Source of the DNA: Acidobacteriota bacterium
GTDB lineage: Bacteria > Acidobacteriota > Terriglobia > Terriglobales > Acidobacteriaceae
Length of the DNA: 64,000 nt
Assembly: GCA_003010405.1 (NCBI GenBank)
Contig: PJLO01000007.1
Span: 124,001-188,000 of the forward strand
Direction of reading: 5' to 3'
How positions within the stretch are numbered: the first letter of the stretch is position 1; the number at the start of each line of letters is the position of its first letter. Positions 17,388 to 25,751 of this stretch are shown here, one piece after another. A program made the position numbers and the translations under genes. The notes beneath the pieces are model-generated. The model had not been told where the DNA came from and ran no database searches. It worked only from the letters and a program-made list of their open reading frames with translations.

Positions 17388-18034
17388 GCCCCATATCTGC
17401 CGCAGTTAGCAGATGTGGGGCTTTTGACTCTGCCCTCACTCGCCTGGAAGCTGCGGTAGTTTGAGGGTTCTTCCGTTCCGGCGGTCGGCGGTCCATTGCG
17501 ACTCGATCTCCACTGGTCCGGCTTCGGCGGTCATGTAGTGCCGAAAGCTGCTCCACTCCCAGTCCTCTGGCTTTTCGACTAATCCCCGCTTCACCGGATT
17601 GCGATGAATGTACCGCAGTTTTTCGACGAAGCTCTCGTAATTACGCACGTTGTGATCGTAGTAGCGCTTCTGCCAGAAAGTTCCGCCAACTCCCGCGTAA
17701 TGCCGCATTCGTTGCGCGACAGATATCTTCAGAGCCTGAATGGCCTTTGCCAGAACCTCAGTTTCAGATTCGGAAACGAGCAGATGTACGTGCTCCGGCA
17801 TCACGACATATCCGTAAACTCTGAAACGGTAACTTCGGCGCGTCCGTTCCAAACACTCAACAAAGAGATCGCGTAACTGGTCAGCTCGCAGACGCGGCAA
17901 TCGTTGATAACAACTGAATGTCAGGAAATGACACTGCTCTGAATGTTGATAGCGCTTCAGCCCGTAAGGCATGCCCCTGAGGTTATCATCTACGGGCAAC
18001 ATCCCACATCTGCTAACTACGGCAGATGTGGGGC
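17388..18034 (-). mobile_element. Complete RAYT element: transposase flanked by REP family A hairpins
   Basis: The transposase gene is bracketed by hairpin copy 5 at its 3' side (arms 17388-17400 and 17409-17421) and copy 6 at its 5' side (arms 18003-18013 and 18022-18032). The loops on the coding strand are TAACTGCG and CGTAGTTA, so the two hairpins face in opposite directions. The truncated (10795-10997), miniature (11883-12025) and solo (16796-16827) copies share its ends, which defines the element independently of its gene. It is about 647 bp. Confidence 0.88.
17436..17972 (-). CDS. REP-associated tyrosine transposase (RAYT, Y1/IS200-like)
   Basis: 178 residues from MPYGLKRYQHSEQCHF. This is a Y1-type single-strand HUH endonuclease domain with the HUH motif HVH at residues 61-63 (MPEHVHLLV). 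The probable catalytic tyrosine is Y121 in KLRYIHRNPVKRGLV, followed by PEDWEWSSFRHY, the typical RAYT ending. Such enzymes cut and rejoin single-stranded DNA at REP hairpins. The frame is intact with all key residues present, so it may be active. Copies of its cognate hairpins lie at 10795, 11883, 11992 and 16796. Confidence 0.93.
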   Translation of the reverse strand: MPYGLKRYQHSEQCHFLTFSCYQRLPRLRADQLRDLFVECLERTRRSYRFRVYGYVVMPEHVHLLVSESETEVLAKAIQALKISVAQRMRHYAGVGGTFWQKRYYDHNVRNYESFVEKLRYIHRNPVKRGLVEKPEDWEWSSFRHYMTAEAGPVEIESQWTADRRNGRTLKLPQLPGE

Positions 18035-18089
18035 ACCTTCAGGGTTTCGGAGAGGTGTGCCCCAGCAGACGAACCGGAAAGCTGCGTTA

Positions 18090-18503
18090 TCACGAAAACA
18101 GATGGATGATTTCAGCGAGACTCCTCACGATTTGCCCCCGACCATGATCAATGAAAATCCCCATTTGGGCGATCAGCGAGTACGCAATGGCAAATTGAGC
18201 GACAGCGTAACCTGCAACGGTGAACTGGCTGACGCTGATCACTCCCAATCCGAACTGAGAAATCGTCAGGAACCCGCATGCAAACTGTCCTATGGCGATG
18301 ATTCCCCTGGCTGGCACAGGTACACGATTGGGTCGATATTTGAAGGACACATGGAGGAGCGGCCAGCCGAATAGAGTGGCCTCTGTTTTGTATTCGAATC
18401 CCCGCCCATCCCATTTTTCCTTTGCGGGATAGGGGGCTCCGCAATTGGGGCAAAAAATCGCCTCCTCGGAGACATTGTGACCACACGCTCGGCACGGCTT
18501 CAT
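18090..18503 (-). CDS. Zinc-ribbon membrane protein
   Basis: 137 residues from MKPCRACGHN. The N-terminal zinc ribbon is CRACG-NVSEEAIF-CPNCG, followed by a short basic segment. A glycine-spaced hydrophobic region (about 65-125) then repeats units such as IAIGQFACG, ISQFGLGVIS, VSQFTVAGYA and VAQFAIAY, giving a regular xxQFxxG pattern that probably packs as membrane helices. An upstream in-frame start at 18566 would add 21 residues before the ribbon. Function unknown. Confidence 0.72.
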   Translation of the reverse strand: MKPCRACGHNVSEEAIFCPNCGAPYPAKEKWDGRGFEYKTEATLFGWPLLHVSFKYRPNRVPVPARGIIAIGQFACGFLTISQFGLGVISVSQFTVAGYAVAQFAIAYSLIAQMGIFIDHGRGQIVRSLAEIIHLFS

Positions 18504-18566
18504 TTTGTGCTCACCTCGCCAATGTATTTTGCTGAATACCTGTTCCGCCACACCCACTATACCCAT

Positions 18567-19162
18567 TGCTCCCTTCGAAGCTCCAACCTATGCGCCTTGG
18601 ACGCTCGCGTGAGCCATTCTAGCCGCCACCTGGGTCGCTGGCTATATCGTCTACGCGGTCTGGATCGGGTGGCGCACCCGGCGACGGCGGCGCAGGCAGA
18701 TGATCGTTGCTGACGGGGCTCTCTGGGCTCTTACCCTTAATGGTTGCGGCCACGCTGCTGAAAACCATTCACCTGCCCACCTGGTCCTCGATCAGCTCGT
18801 TCGCCATTGTGCTCGGCATTCGAACGCTAGCCAAGCACGTATTCACATGGGAGTACGTGCATTGGAATGCGAGACTCACACGAGAAGAAAACGTCCAGCC
18901 ACGCAGTTATTAGGTTCTGGACCGAGATCGCTGGCAAAACAGTTCGGATTCAAGGTTAGAGCCGAGAATAGCAATCCTGGGCACGGCGTCCTGATTCACG
19001 TTGCTCAAATACCTACTTTCCCGCGACTCCCTATTCCTGCATAATGGGCAACTCTGAATCAGAGTGTCACAACAGAGCGCATCAAAGTCACTAGCTGCAT
19101 TTATTTTTTTGCGCACCGGCTGTTTCGGTGCAGTGGGAAACTCCGCGTGGAGTATTGAAACT
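18567..19162 (+). other. Gap with a probable decayed small membrane-protein gene
   Basis: No intact gene is convincing. Two overlapping plus-strand frames carry protein-like sequence: about 18615-18700 reads AILAATWVAGYIVYAVWIGW then a run of arginines, and 18707-18913 reads LLPLMVAATLLKTIHLPTW then AKHVFTWEYVHWNARLT. Both look like membrane segments of one small protein broken by frameshifts and stops. The remainder (18914-19162) is the leader of the porin-like gene. Confidence 0.35.
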
Positions 19163-21082
19163 ATGAGGACGTTGAGAAAATTAGTTTCAGTAATTGCGCT
19201 CTCAGGTATGTGCCTGGCTGCTCAAGCGCCATCTGATGGATCCTCGGCTGGCAAAAAGAGCACCCGCCATCAGGTTGCCCGGCCTGCAAAGAAGGACGAG
19301 ACGGCTGAGAAGCTCCGCGAACTGACAAAGATGATTGAGCAGCTAGTGACTGCCACACAGCAGTCGCAACAACAAAATCAGGAGGAACTGCGGCAAACTC
19401 GGCAGGAACTGCGACAAACTCAGCAGGAGCTGCGGCAAACTCAGCAGGAACTGCGACAGGCTCAGCAGCAGCTTGTACGAACTCAACAGACAGCCCAGCA
19501 GCCAAACGTCAAGATAGCCGCAGTGGAAGCCTCAGCACCACCAGCGCAACTTGACGGCGATGTGCAAGCGCAGAAGATTCAAGCCGATCTTGCGGAAATT
19601 AAGAGCTCACTGGTCGCCACTACGGCGACGGCTCAGAAAGCCGCGAAGAAAGTGGACGAACTGGAGCATCCGTCGTCGATCTCCTACAAGGGTGTCCGCA
19701 TCACTCCCGGCGGCGTCCTGGAAATGACCGGGTATTTTCGGACTCATGCGATGCTCTCCGATCAAGCGACCCCGTTTTCGATCATTCCGCTGGCTGGCCA
19801 GGCCAACACCAAACTGACTGAGTTCGGTCAATCCGCACGATACTCCCGTATCAATTTTCGCGCAGATTCAGAGGCGGGTACGACCAGGCTGACCGGATAC
19901 TACGACATGGACTTTCTCGGAGTAGGTACGTCGGCCAATTTGAACCAGACGACAGGTTACAGTCCGCGCATCCGCCAGGTCTGGGGCCGAGCGAAATTCG
20001 CCAATGGATGGACGGTCACCGGTGGTCAGATGTGGAACCTGGTCACGTTGAATCGCAAGGGGACGGATGCTGACAGCTTGTTTAATCCCCACATAATTGA
20101 AGTTCAGTTCTCGATTGGTTACGACATAGGACGCTTTGCTGAATTACGCGTGTCCAAAACTTTGAATAAGAATTTCAGCCTGGCCTTTGGATTGGCCAAT
20201 CCGGCTTATTTGAGTTCCGGTGCTACAGCGGCAGTGGCGGGCCTGGCTTCGCCTGGCGTTGGTTTTCTGGGGAACAGTCAATTGAATAATTGTACGCTCT
20301 CCACGGCTACGCCCCCTGTGTTGACCTGTACCAGGTCGCAGTTGTACTCCACTAACCTTGCTCCCGATATGATCGTCAAGCTGGCTTATGATAATCCCAA
20401 GTGGGGTCATTATGAACTTAGAGGCTTGAGCCGCCTGTTCCGCGACCGCGTCGTGTCTACTGCTACCGTTCCTGGCTGGAACAACATCGGTTGGGGTGGG
20501 GGTATCGGCGCCGGGGCTGTTATTCCACTCAAGCCAAGGAAGCTTGATTTGTTCATACAGGGCCTTTACGGCAAGGGCATCAGCCGTTATCAGGATGCCG
20601 GCCAATACGACTTCGTGGTTCGCGACACCGACCACCAAATGCAGATGATTGAGAGCTTCAGCATCTTAGCTGGACTTCAGGCCCACCCAACTCCGAAGCT
20701 GGAGCTCGATCTGGTTGTTGGCGACGAGTACTACGCCAGAACAACATACCGGGACGCCAATGGCGCCATCGCGGGCTACGGCGCGCCGACAGTTGCCGGG
20801 GTTACAACGACCTCAACATCGCCGGTTAACACCGGATGCTACTATGAAACCTCGGCACTGGCAGTTGCCGCTGGCGTCAACCCTACCTGCACTGGTCACA
20901 ACCGAAACATTTGGAACGCAAGGTTGTACGGCTATTACGACATCTACAAGGGACCCATGGGCACTCTGCGTTACGGTGCGGAATTCGACTACCTCTTCCG
21001 TGGCACATGGTCTGTTAATGGACTTGCGCCACACGGCAATATGAAGACCGCCTTCCTCACTATGCAGTACCTCTTCCCGTAA
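19163..21082 (+). CDS. Outer-membrane porin-like protein with N-terminal coiled-coil repeats
   Basis: 639 residues from MRTLRKLVSVIALSG, a signal peptide ending near LAAQA. Residues about 45-120 are a coiled coil built from 7-residue units (QELRQTQ and variants, at least five in a row), encoded by a 21-bp tandem repeat near 19383-19487. From about 170 the protein becomes a beta-barrel of alternating aromatic strands (GVLEMTGYFRTHAML, RINFRADSE, YDMDFLGVGTS), ending in a phenylalanine-containing strand (MQYLFP) typical of outer-membrane proteins. It resembles DcaP-type porins. The substrate is unknown. Confidence 0.8.
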   Translation: MRTLRKLVSVIALSGMCLAAQAPSDGSSAGKKSTRHQVARPAKKDETAEKLRELTKMIEQLVTATQQSQQQNQEELRQTRQELRQTQQELRQTQQELRQAQQQLVRTQQTAQQPNVKIAAVEASAPPAQLDGDVQAQKIQADLAEIKSSLVATTATAQKAAKKVDELEHPSSISYKGVRITPGGVLEMTGYFRTHAMLSDQATPFSIIPLAGQANTKLTEFGQSARYSRINFRADSEAGTTRLTGYYDMDFLGVGTSANLNQTTGYSPRIRQVWGRAKFANGWTVTGGQMWNLVTLNRKGTDADSLFNPHIIEVQFSIGYDIGRFAELRVSKTLNKNFSLAFGLANPAYLSSGATAAVAGLASPGVGFLGNSQLNNCTLSTATPPVLTCTRSQLYSTNLAPDMIVKLAYDNPKWGHYELRGLSRLFRDRVVSTATVPGWNNIGWGGGIGAGAVIPLKPRKLDLFIQGLYGKGISRYQDAGQYDFVVRDTDHQMQMIESFSILAGLQAHPTPKLELDLVVGDEYYARTTYRDANGAIAGYGAPTVAGVTTTSTSPVNTGCYYETSALAVAAGVNPTCTGHNRNIWNARLYGYYDIYKGPMGTLRYGAEFDYLFRGTWSVNGLAPHGNMKTAFLTMQYLFP

Positions 21083-21100
21083 GAGGCGAGTGGCGGGTGC

Positions 21101-21128
21101 TCAGAGTTGGTGTTGTTTCAACTCTGGG
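21101..21128 (+). repeat. REP family B hairpin, copy 2
   Basis: CAGAGTTG (21102-21109) pairs with CAACTCTG (21119-21126). It lies between the convergent ends of the two outer-membrane protein genes, 20 bp after the porin-like stop. Confidence 0.85.
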
Positions 21129-21145
21129 ATGTCCCAAGACCCCAA

Positions 21146-22093
21146 CTAGTTCGGTTTGCCTAACCATGAATACTGCCAGGCGAACGAGACGGTCTGGAAG
21201 TTTCCACCGTACCGGATATAAGTGCCAGTGCTGTAGCTGAATTTCAGAGACTGGTGCTTGGTTATAGGCACTGCGCCTGTGGCTCCGAGGCGGGAGTTCG
21301 ACAGTTGGCTGAGCGGATTCTCCACGCCGTTCACACTTGTTTTTCCCCCGAACCAGAAATTGCCGTCAAGAGAAGCCCAGAGCAACGGCTTAAAGTCGTA
21401 ACTCAAGTGTCCTTCACAAACGCCGATAGGACTTTGCGATTGGGTCCGAGTGCCGGGAAACAGCGAGTTATGCGAAAAAAACTCGTTGTTGGTGGTAAAG
21501 AACCACCCCCCCATGTACCCGTCGAGTATCCAGTGGCCCCAGCGTTGGGAGTAGCCAATTTCAGGCTTGAAGGCCCAGCGGTTGGTGCCCCAGTTAATCA
21601 GTTTGGTGGGATCGTATTGGCCAGTTGGCGCCACTACCCTGAGACTGACGCCCAGCAGCACCTTCTGCTTCCATTTCATGAACTCCTGCATCGGCATTGC
21701 CGGGCCGCCCTTAAGATTTACGGAGAAGCGATAGCCCGAATCCAGAAGACCGGAACGGTACAGATGCGCCTCCGCGCCGGGTTGTGTCCCTTCGAAGTTT
21801 CCTGCTGCGTAAGGCAACACGGCGAGGACGTTGGCCGAGCGGCCGAATAACCCGAACGAGTGGTAATAGTTGAAGATCGGTACGCTGTAGGTTCCCGTCA
21901 CGCCAACCGGGAGGCCGTTGAGGTCAATGCTGCCGTTGGAAAAGGACCAGTTCAGAGTGACGGCATTGGCATGAAGCGGAGTGATGAGATAGGCCCGCGG
22001 GGCGAGGTCCTGCGCCCGGCTGCTGGATAGGAACACTCCAACAACAATCATCAAGAACAACACTCTCAGATGGACGATCGACTTTCCTGTCAC
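21146..22093 (-). CDS. Outer-membrane transporter-like protein (phenol meta-pathway MetA family)
   Basis: 315 residues from a GTG at 22093, preferred because a GGGGAGAGG Shine-Dalgarno sequence precedes it and a signal peptide (VLFLMIVVGVFLSSSRAQ) follows. The ATG at 22132 lies in a repeat hairpin. The mature protein is a beta-barrel-like series of strands (ITPLHANAVTLNWSF, SLRVVAPTGQYDPTKLINWG, KPEIGYSQRWGHW) matching the family often named for phenol degradation and thought to be outer-membrane channels. No phenol-pathway genes are nearby, so the substrate is unknown. Confidence 0.78.
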   Translation of the reverse strand: MTGKSIVHLRVLFLMIVVGVFLSSSRAQDLAPRAYLITPLHANAVTLNWSFSNGSIDLNGLPVGVTGTYSVPIFNYYHSFGLFGRSANVLAVLPYAAGNFEGTQPGAEAHLYRSGLLDSGYRFSVNLKGGPAMPMQEFMKWKQKVLLGVSLRVVAPTGQYDPTKLINWGTNRWAFKPEIGYSQRWGHWILDGYMGGWFFTTNNEFFSHNSLFPGTRTQSQSPIGVCEGHLSYDFKPLLWASLDGNFWFGGKTSVNGVENPLSQLSNSRLGATGAVPITKHQSLKFSYSTGTYIRYGGNFQTVSFAWQYSWLGKPN

Positions 22094-22114
22094 GCCTCTC
22101 CCCTTGCGGGTGGC

Positions 22115-22138
22115 CCAGAGTTGACCCTCCAACTCTGG
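22115..22138 (+). repeat. REP family B hairpin, copy 3
   Basis: CCAGAGTTG (22115-22123) pairs perfectly with CAACTCTGG (22130-22138) across a 6-nt loop. It sits directly upstream of the MetA-family gene and abuts the 114-bp direct repeat. Confidence 0.9.
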
Positions 22139-22140
22139 AC

Positions 22141-22254
22141 GCTGACCTCGTGTCGCTCAAATAATACAGAAAGCCGGGTGCCCCAGGTTCACGAAACGAA
22201 GCGGAGTTAGCCTGGGAGGAGAGGGAATCGGGGAGTGACGCGCTCAAGAGGTTT
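22141..22254 (+). repeat. 114-bp direct repeat, left copy
   Basis: Matches 24344-24457 at 111 of 114 positions by eye, in the same orientation. It contains a CCCAGGTT/AGCCTGGG hairpin. Weaker similarity continues to about 22505, including the shared GCGCGCAAGGCTAC and a family B hairpin, so the true repeat unit is longer and partly decayed. It encodes nothing convincing. Confidence 0.92.
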
Positions 22255-22469
22255 CAAAAAGTCGGAGCGGTCGCAGAGTATCCCGGGGTAACGCGCCCAA
22301 CTACAGGCGCGAACCTGAGGCACCCGGCCATTCTTGGGACAATGAGCAGCGGCCGAGCTTTTATTGAACAAGCGCGCGTGCGCGCAAGGCTACGGGGTCG
22401 TCCTTGGAAAATCGGTACTAGCGCGATACTGCATCGTGCGCTTTCACTTTGCTGGGCACAATGCAAATC

Positions 22470-22493
22470 CCAGAGTTGGAAAGCCAACTCTGG
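22470..22493 (+). repeat. REP family B hairpin, copy 4
   Basis: Perfect 10-bp stem CCAGAGTTGG (22470-22479) and CCAACTCTGG (22484-22493) with a 4-nt loop AAAG, the tightest copy of the family. It lies about 40 bp downstream of the DUF389 stop. Confidence 0.92.
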
Positions 22494-22535
22494 ACTATCC
22501 GCCGAAGTACCGCTGTCGAGAACCTCTCTCGAACG

Positions 22536-24194
22536 TCACTTGAATTCTGGAGCCGGTACCGCAGAGGCCGTTTTAGCACTAGCTGGCGCGGTGGCTGATG
22601 TTGCGTCTATGACCTGAACCACCTGAGTGTGAATGCTGTGTTCGTCGCCTTGATCGTTGGGGCCGAGATCGATCTTCTGCAAAGTCGCTTCCGGGAATTT
22701 CTCGCGAAGGTAGGCCAAACGCTGGATAGTCGTGCTGTCCAGCGGAGGGATCGCGAAAAAGGCGTAGCGCAGGGTCGGACGCACCTTCCATTGCGCTACC
22801 AGTTGTTCGAGGTTTCTAAGTTCGCTGCGCTCTAGCCGTACCAGGTTTGACCGGAACTTGATCACTCCAGAGGCATTGCTGACCACGATTGCCCCGGTGA
22901 GTTTCACCGGAGAGCCGATCTCTTTAGCGGTTGCAGCGGCTACGACCCGCCAGACAGCTTCGTCGGTAGGCGTTGCTTCCATCCCGGTGACATCCGCCAA
23001 CAGGCTGCCGTCAGGCTGCTTTCCGATGGAGCGGATGCGAACAGCGCCAACGCCCGCAGGAAGCAGAAGGGAACGCAGAGACGCTTCGACCCTCGACTGG
23101 ATTTTCTCGACTTCATCGGCAGGCGAAAGTTGTGGTTCGGGAGTCCGTGGCCGGATCGCGCCGCCCGCAAGAAAGTCGCGCTTTTCCGTGAGTGGCGGGA
23201 TGGCTTCCTCTCTGCGCGCCAGCTGGAGTTGTTGCAGATCAAGCCGGACCGGACGGGCGGCTCGCGCCGACAGTGCCTCTTCCCACTGCTTAATTTCGGG
23301 AGCTTCAACGAATTTGGCCGTCTGCACCGTCGCTTCTACCACCACAGTGTCTCCGCCGATTTGCAGGTTCATCTCGTCCAGTCTTCGCCCTGAATTGTTC
23401 ATCTCGGCCCGCAGGGTTGAGGACAGGCTTTGGCGAAGCTGCGCCTGTTGCGCAGCATGGATAAGTGTCTGCAGTAAAGGAAGCGAAAGTATCACCAGCA
23501 GGGCAAAGGCAAGGGCGGTACGATAGCGCATCAGCAGGCGCGCCCCTTCAGGCAGTTCCCGTCGGCTGGGACGAAAACCAACCAACAGGAACACCAACTC
23601 GGCGCTAATGACGATCGCCATAAAGTTGGTAAAGAAGAGCATGAACGCGCCGCGCGCCACGCCCCATTGCCCGGTACTGACGCCGAACCCGACTGTGGCC
23701 AGCGGCGGCATGACGGCCGTAGCAATGGCCACCCCAGGTAAGATGGTGAGGCCGCTCTTGCGCGACGACAATGCCAAGGTGCCTGCCAACCCGGAAAAGA
23801 AAGCGACGAGAAGGTCCATCAGGTTGGGGTTGATACGCGCCAGAATTTCGGGGGTGATATCCCTCAGCGGTGAAAGTTTGGTGGCCAGCGCAGCGATAAG
23901 AACTACTTCGATGACGCTGAACACCACATTTCGTCCTGCCTTTTTGCCCAGCCCCCAGTCCGCAGTTGTTAGTGCCAGGCCGCACGACAGGATTGGCCCC
24001 ATCAGCGGCGAAATAAGCATCGCGCCGATGATGACGGCCGGGCTATTCAACAACAGGCCCAATAGCGCGATGAGGCAGGCAAAGACCAGCATCGCGAGGT
24101 ACACAGCATCAAACTGCCGGCCTTCGTATGCGTCCTGGAAGATCTCTTCGCGAGACCGGAGCAGGTTGCTGATATTCGAGAGCGAGAAGGTCAT
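22536..24194 (-). CDS. DUF389-family integral membrane protein
   Basis: 552 residues. The N-terminal half has six to seven membrane helices with the family's LLGLLLNSPAVIIGAMLISP and MGPILSCGLAL segments and SRKSGLTILPGVAIATAVMPP. The C-terminal half (about 240-552) is soluble, has two similar alpha/beta halves and ends in an Ala/Ser/Thr-rich tail. Function of the family is not established. The gene is bracketed by 114-bp direct repeats and by hairpins of family B, so it sits in a composite-like unit. Confidence 0.85.
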   Translation of the reverse strand: MTFSLSNISNLLRSREEIFQDAYEGRQFDAVYLAMLVFACLIALLGLLLNSPAVIIGAMLISPLMGPILSCGLALTTADWGLGKKAGRNVVFSVIEVVLIAALATKLSPLRDITPEILARINPNLMDLLVAFFSGLAGTLALSSRKSGLTILPGVAIATAVMPPLATVGFGVSTGQWGVARGAFMLFFTNFMAIVISAELVFLLVGFRPSRRELPEGARLLMRYRTALAFALLVILSLPLLQTLIHAAQQAQLRQSLSSTLRAEMNNSGRRLDEMNLQIGGDTVVVEATVQTAKFVEAPEIKQWEEALSARAARPVRLDLQQLQLARREEAIPPLTEKRDFLAGGAIRPRTPEPQLSPADEVEKIQSRVEASLRSLLLPAGVGAVRIRSIGKQPDGSLLADVTGMEATPTDEAVWRVVAAATAKEIGSPVKLTGAIVVSNASGVIKFRSNLVRLERSELRNLEQLVAQWKVRPTLRYAFFAIPPLDSTTIQRLAYLREKFPEATLQKIDLGPNDQGDEHSIHTQVVQVIDATSATAPASAKTASAVPAPEFK

Positions 24195-24343
24195 GGAAAA
24201 ACCTGCCTGAGTCGGATAGCTTGTTTTATTCTGTTGCCCAGTTAATTCCTTCGCTGCACTCGGCGCCCCACTCCGGCAAGACCCTGCATTTGCGGCAGGG
24301 GCTTGACCCCACCTGGGAGCTGCGAAAGGCCAGGTGCTGCGCC

Positions 24344-24457
24344 GCTGACCTCGTGTCGCTCACATAATACAGAAAGCCGGGTGCCCCAGGTTCACGAAAC
24401 GAAGCGGAGTTAACCTGGGAGGAGAGGGAATCGGGGAGCGACGCGCTCAAGAGGTTT
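24344..24457 (+). repeat. 114-bp direct repeat, right copy
   Basis: Near-identical to 22141-22254 (three differences). Here the internal hairpin is perfect: CCCAGGTT pairs with AACCTGGG. The two copies are 2203 bp apart start to start and enclose the whole DUF389 gene. Confidence 0.92.
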
Positions 24458-24474
24458 TTAATGGGAGTCTGCTT

Positions 24475-24503
24475 CCCGGAGTTGGCGCTTTTCCAACTCT
24501 GGG
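24475..24503 (+). repeat. REP family B hairpin, copy 5
   Basis: CCCGGAGTTGG (24475-24485) pairs with CCAACTCTGGG (24493-24503), with one G-T pair. This copy has no counterpart next to the left 114-bp repeat, so it was gained or lost after the repeats were duplicated. Confidence 0.88.
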
Positions 24504-24746
24504 GCTTTGCAGCTGTCTCACTATCTTTGCGGCTCTTTGCCACGGGCTTCCCATTCGGATTTGGTTTGTACGCCAACCTCGCTGCCGTTCCAGTAATGCA
24601 GAAAGCTGCTCCAGGAAACGAGAGCCCACGCGGTAATCGAACAAGCCCGGCAGACATGCGCGCAAGGCTACTTTGTCGTTTTGGAATAATCTGTGATGAG
24701 CGCGTTACTGCATTGTGCTGTCACTTATTGCGCAGACTGCGAATTT

Positions 24747-24772
24747 CAGAGTTGGAACAGCGCCAACTCTGG
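24747..24772 (+). repeat. REP family B hairpin, copy 6
   Basis: CAGAGTTGG (24747-24755) pairs with CCAACTCTG (24763-24771). Its position relative to the right 114-bp repeat corresponds to that of copy 4 relative to the left repeat. Confidence 0.88.
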
Positions 24773-24834
24773 GCCACCCGCCGGAATAATTCTTGCTATT
24801 GCGCCCTGCATCCTTCATTTGTTAATACAGGCAC

Positions 24835-25449
24835 ATGGTTGAACGTGCCAAAATTCCAGCCGATGCGAAGATACTTATCGAGTTGGGATGTAAACGCCCC
24901 GATGCCGTACCTTACGACCCCATTGTTCCGTTTGAAATGCTGTGGGTGGTGACGAATGGGAAGATTCGCCGGAAGTTCCTTTGGGTCACCTACAGGAATA
25001 CTGGCATCTACGTCGCTTTGGGAACACCAAATTCATCTCACGCCTCGTATCACAGCGATGGTACGTATCATTGGAAGACCTCGACAGGCCAAGTGATTGC
25101 TGAGCAGAGGAGACAAGCCTTCGGTCAGCTCAGCGAACCAGTAGTGATTCAGAACGGAACGGTGAAAATTCAGGATGATGCGCTTGAGAATTTTGAAATG
25201 CGCGAGTTCCAAGACCATCCTGTTGATTCCGTGCTTTACTTGGATAATCGAGTACTGCCGCCATACATTGCATTCCATGTGTATGCAGTTCCGCCGTTTC
25301 GACAGGGGGATATTCCTCTTATCAACGACTGGCCAGCGTCACTGCATATCGTGACGCAAACGAACCCGTGGATTGCGGTCGTACTTTACGAGCAAACCAA
25401 CAGGCCAGAACGTCCAAAAGATGCCGGTGGTTTGGTTGTTGCTGAATAG
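24835..25449 (+). CDS. Hypothetical cytoplasmic protein
   Basis: 204 residues starting MVERAKIPADAKIL, no signal peptide or membrane segment, no family recognised. It is rich in aromatic residues and beta-strand-like stretches (FEMLWVVTNGKIRRKFLWVTYR, in parts), with a DDALENFEMREF acidic segment. Its composition is lower in GC than its neighbours and it is surrounded by repeats, both consistent with acquired DNA. No partner gene adjoins it. Confidence 0.6.
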   Translation: MVERAKIPADAKILIELGCKRPDAVPYDPIVPFEMLWVVTNGKIRRKFLWVTYRNTGIYVALGTPNSSHASYHSDGTYHWKTSTGQVIAEQRRQAFGQLSEPVVIQNGTVKIQDDALENFEMREFQDHPVDSVLYLDNRVLPPYIAFHVYAVPPFRQGDIPLINDWPASLHIVTQTNPWIAVVLYEQTNRPERPKDAGGLVVAE

Positions 25450-25751
25450 AGCAGTACCTTTTCGGCTTGCCAGTCTTTATCTTTGGCACTGGCACCGTTC
25501 CAATCTTGCCAGTGCTCTCACACTACCGAACGCGCTCTTTACTTTGCAATTCATAGTTGGCGCGTACACACCTGTGCAATTCAGCGTCAACTTGGCGTAA
25601 ACCCAAGCGTGACCCGTTCACTTGTCAGCGCCGATCGCGGGTGGCCCAGAGTTGGTGCTTTTCCAACTCCGGGCCCCGTATAATCGAGGTGTTGGCCCTG
25701 CCTCTGCTACCAAATCAATGGATGGGCATCCAATCAGCAGTGAGTGAAACT
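25450..25751. other. Gap before tldD with two hairpins
   Basis: No gene. An inverted repeat GCACTGGC (25486-25493) and GCCAGTGC (25508-25515) lies shortly after the upstream gene's stop and could end its transcript. Family B hairpin copy 7 follows at 25644-25674, then the tldD leader. Confidence 0.55.
25644..25674 (+). repeat. REP family B hairpin, copy 7
   Basis: GCCCAGAGTTGG (25644-25655) pairs with CCAACTCCGGGC (25663-25674), a 12-bp stem with one G-T pair. It is the last copy seen; none occurs in the next 38 kb. Confidence 0.9.

Larger units (their letters stand above)
24195..24834. other. Repeat-filled gap
   Basis: No gene. It holds a hairpin at about 24277-24306 (CAAGACCCTGC paired with GGCAGGGGCTTG), the right 114-bp repeat, and family B copies 5 and 6. 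The remaining sequence from about 24620 to 24785 resembles 22340-22505 at lower identity. Short frames here that read SLPDSLSSQVNSASF come from the repeat and also occur in the left copy, so they are not genes. Confidence 0.7.

Noticed and set aside
19383..19487. Tandem repeat in the porin-like gene as a CRISPR array
   Set aside because: Units are 21 bp, adjoin without spacers and encode regular heptads, and no cas genes are present in the window.
22141..22254. Short frames in the 114-bp repeats that give the same peptide in both copies
   Set aside because: The shared peptide follows from DNA-level repeat identity. The frames lack a start with a Shine-Dalgarno sequence and diverge at the repeat edge.
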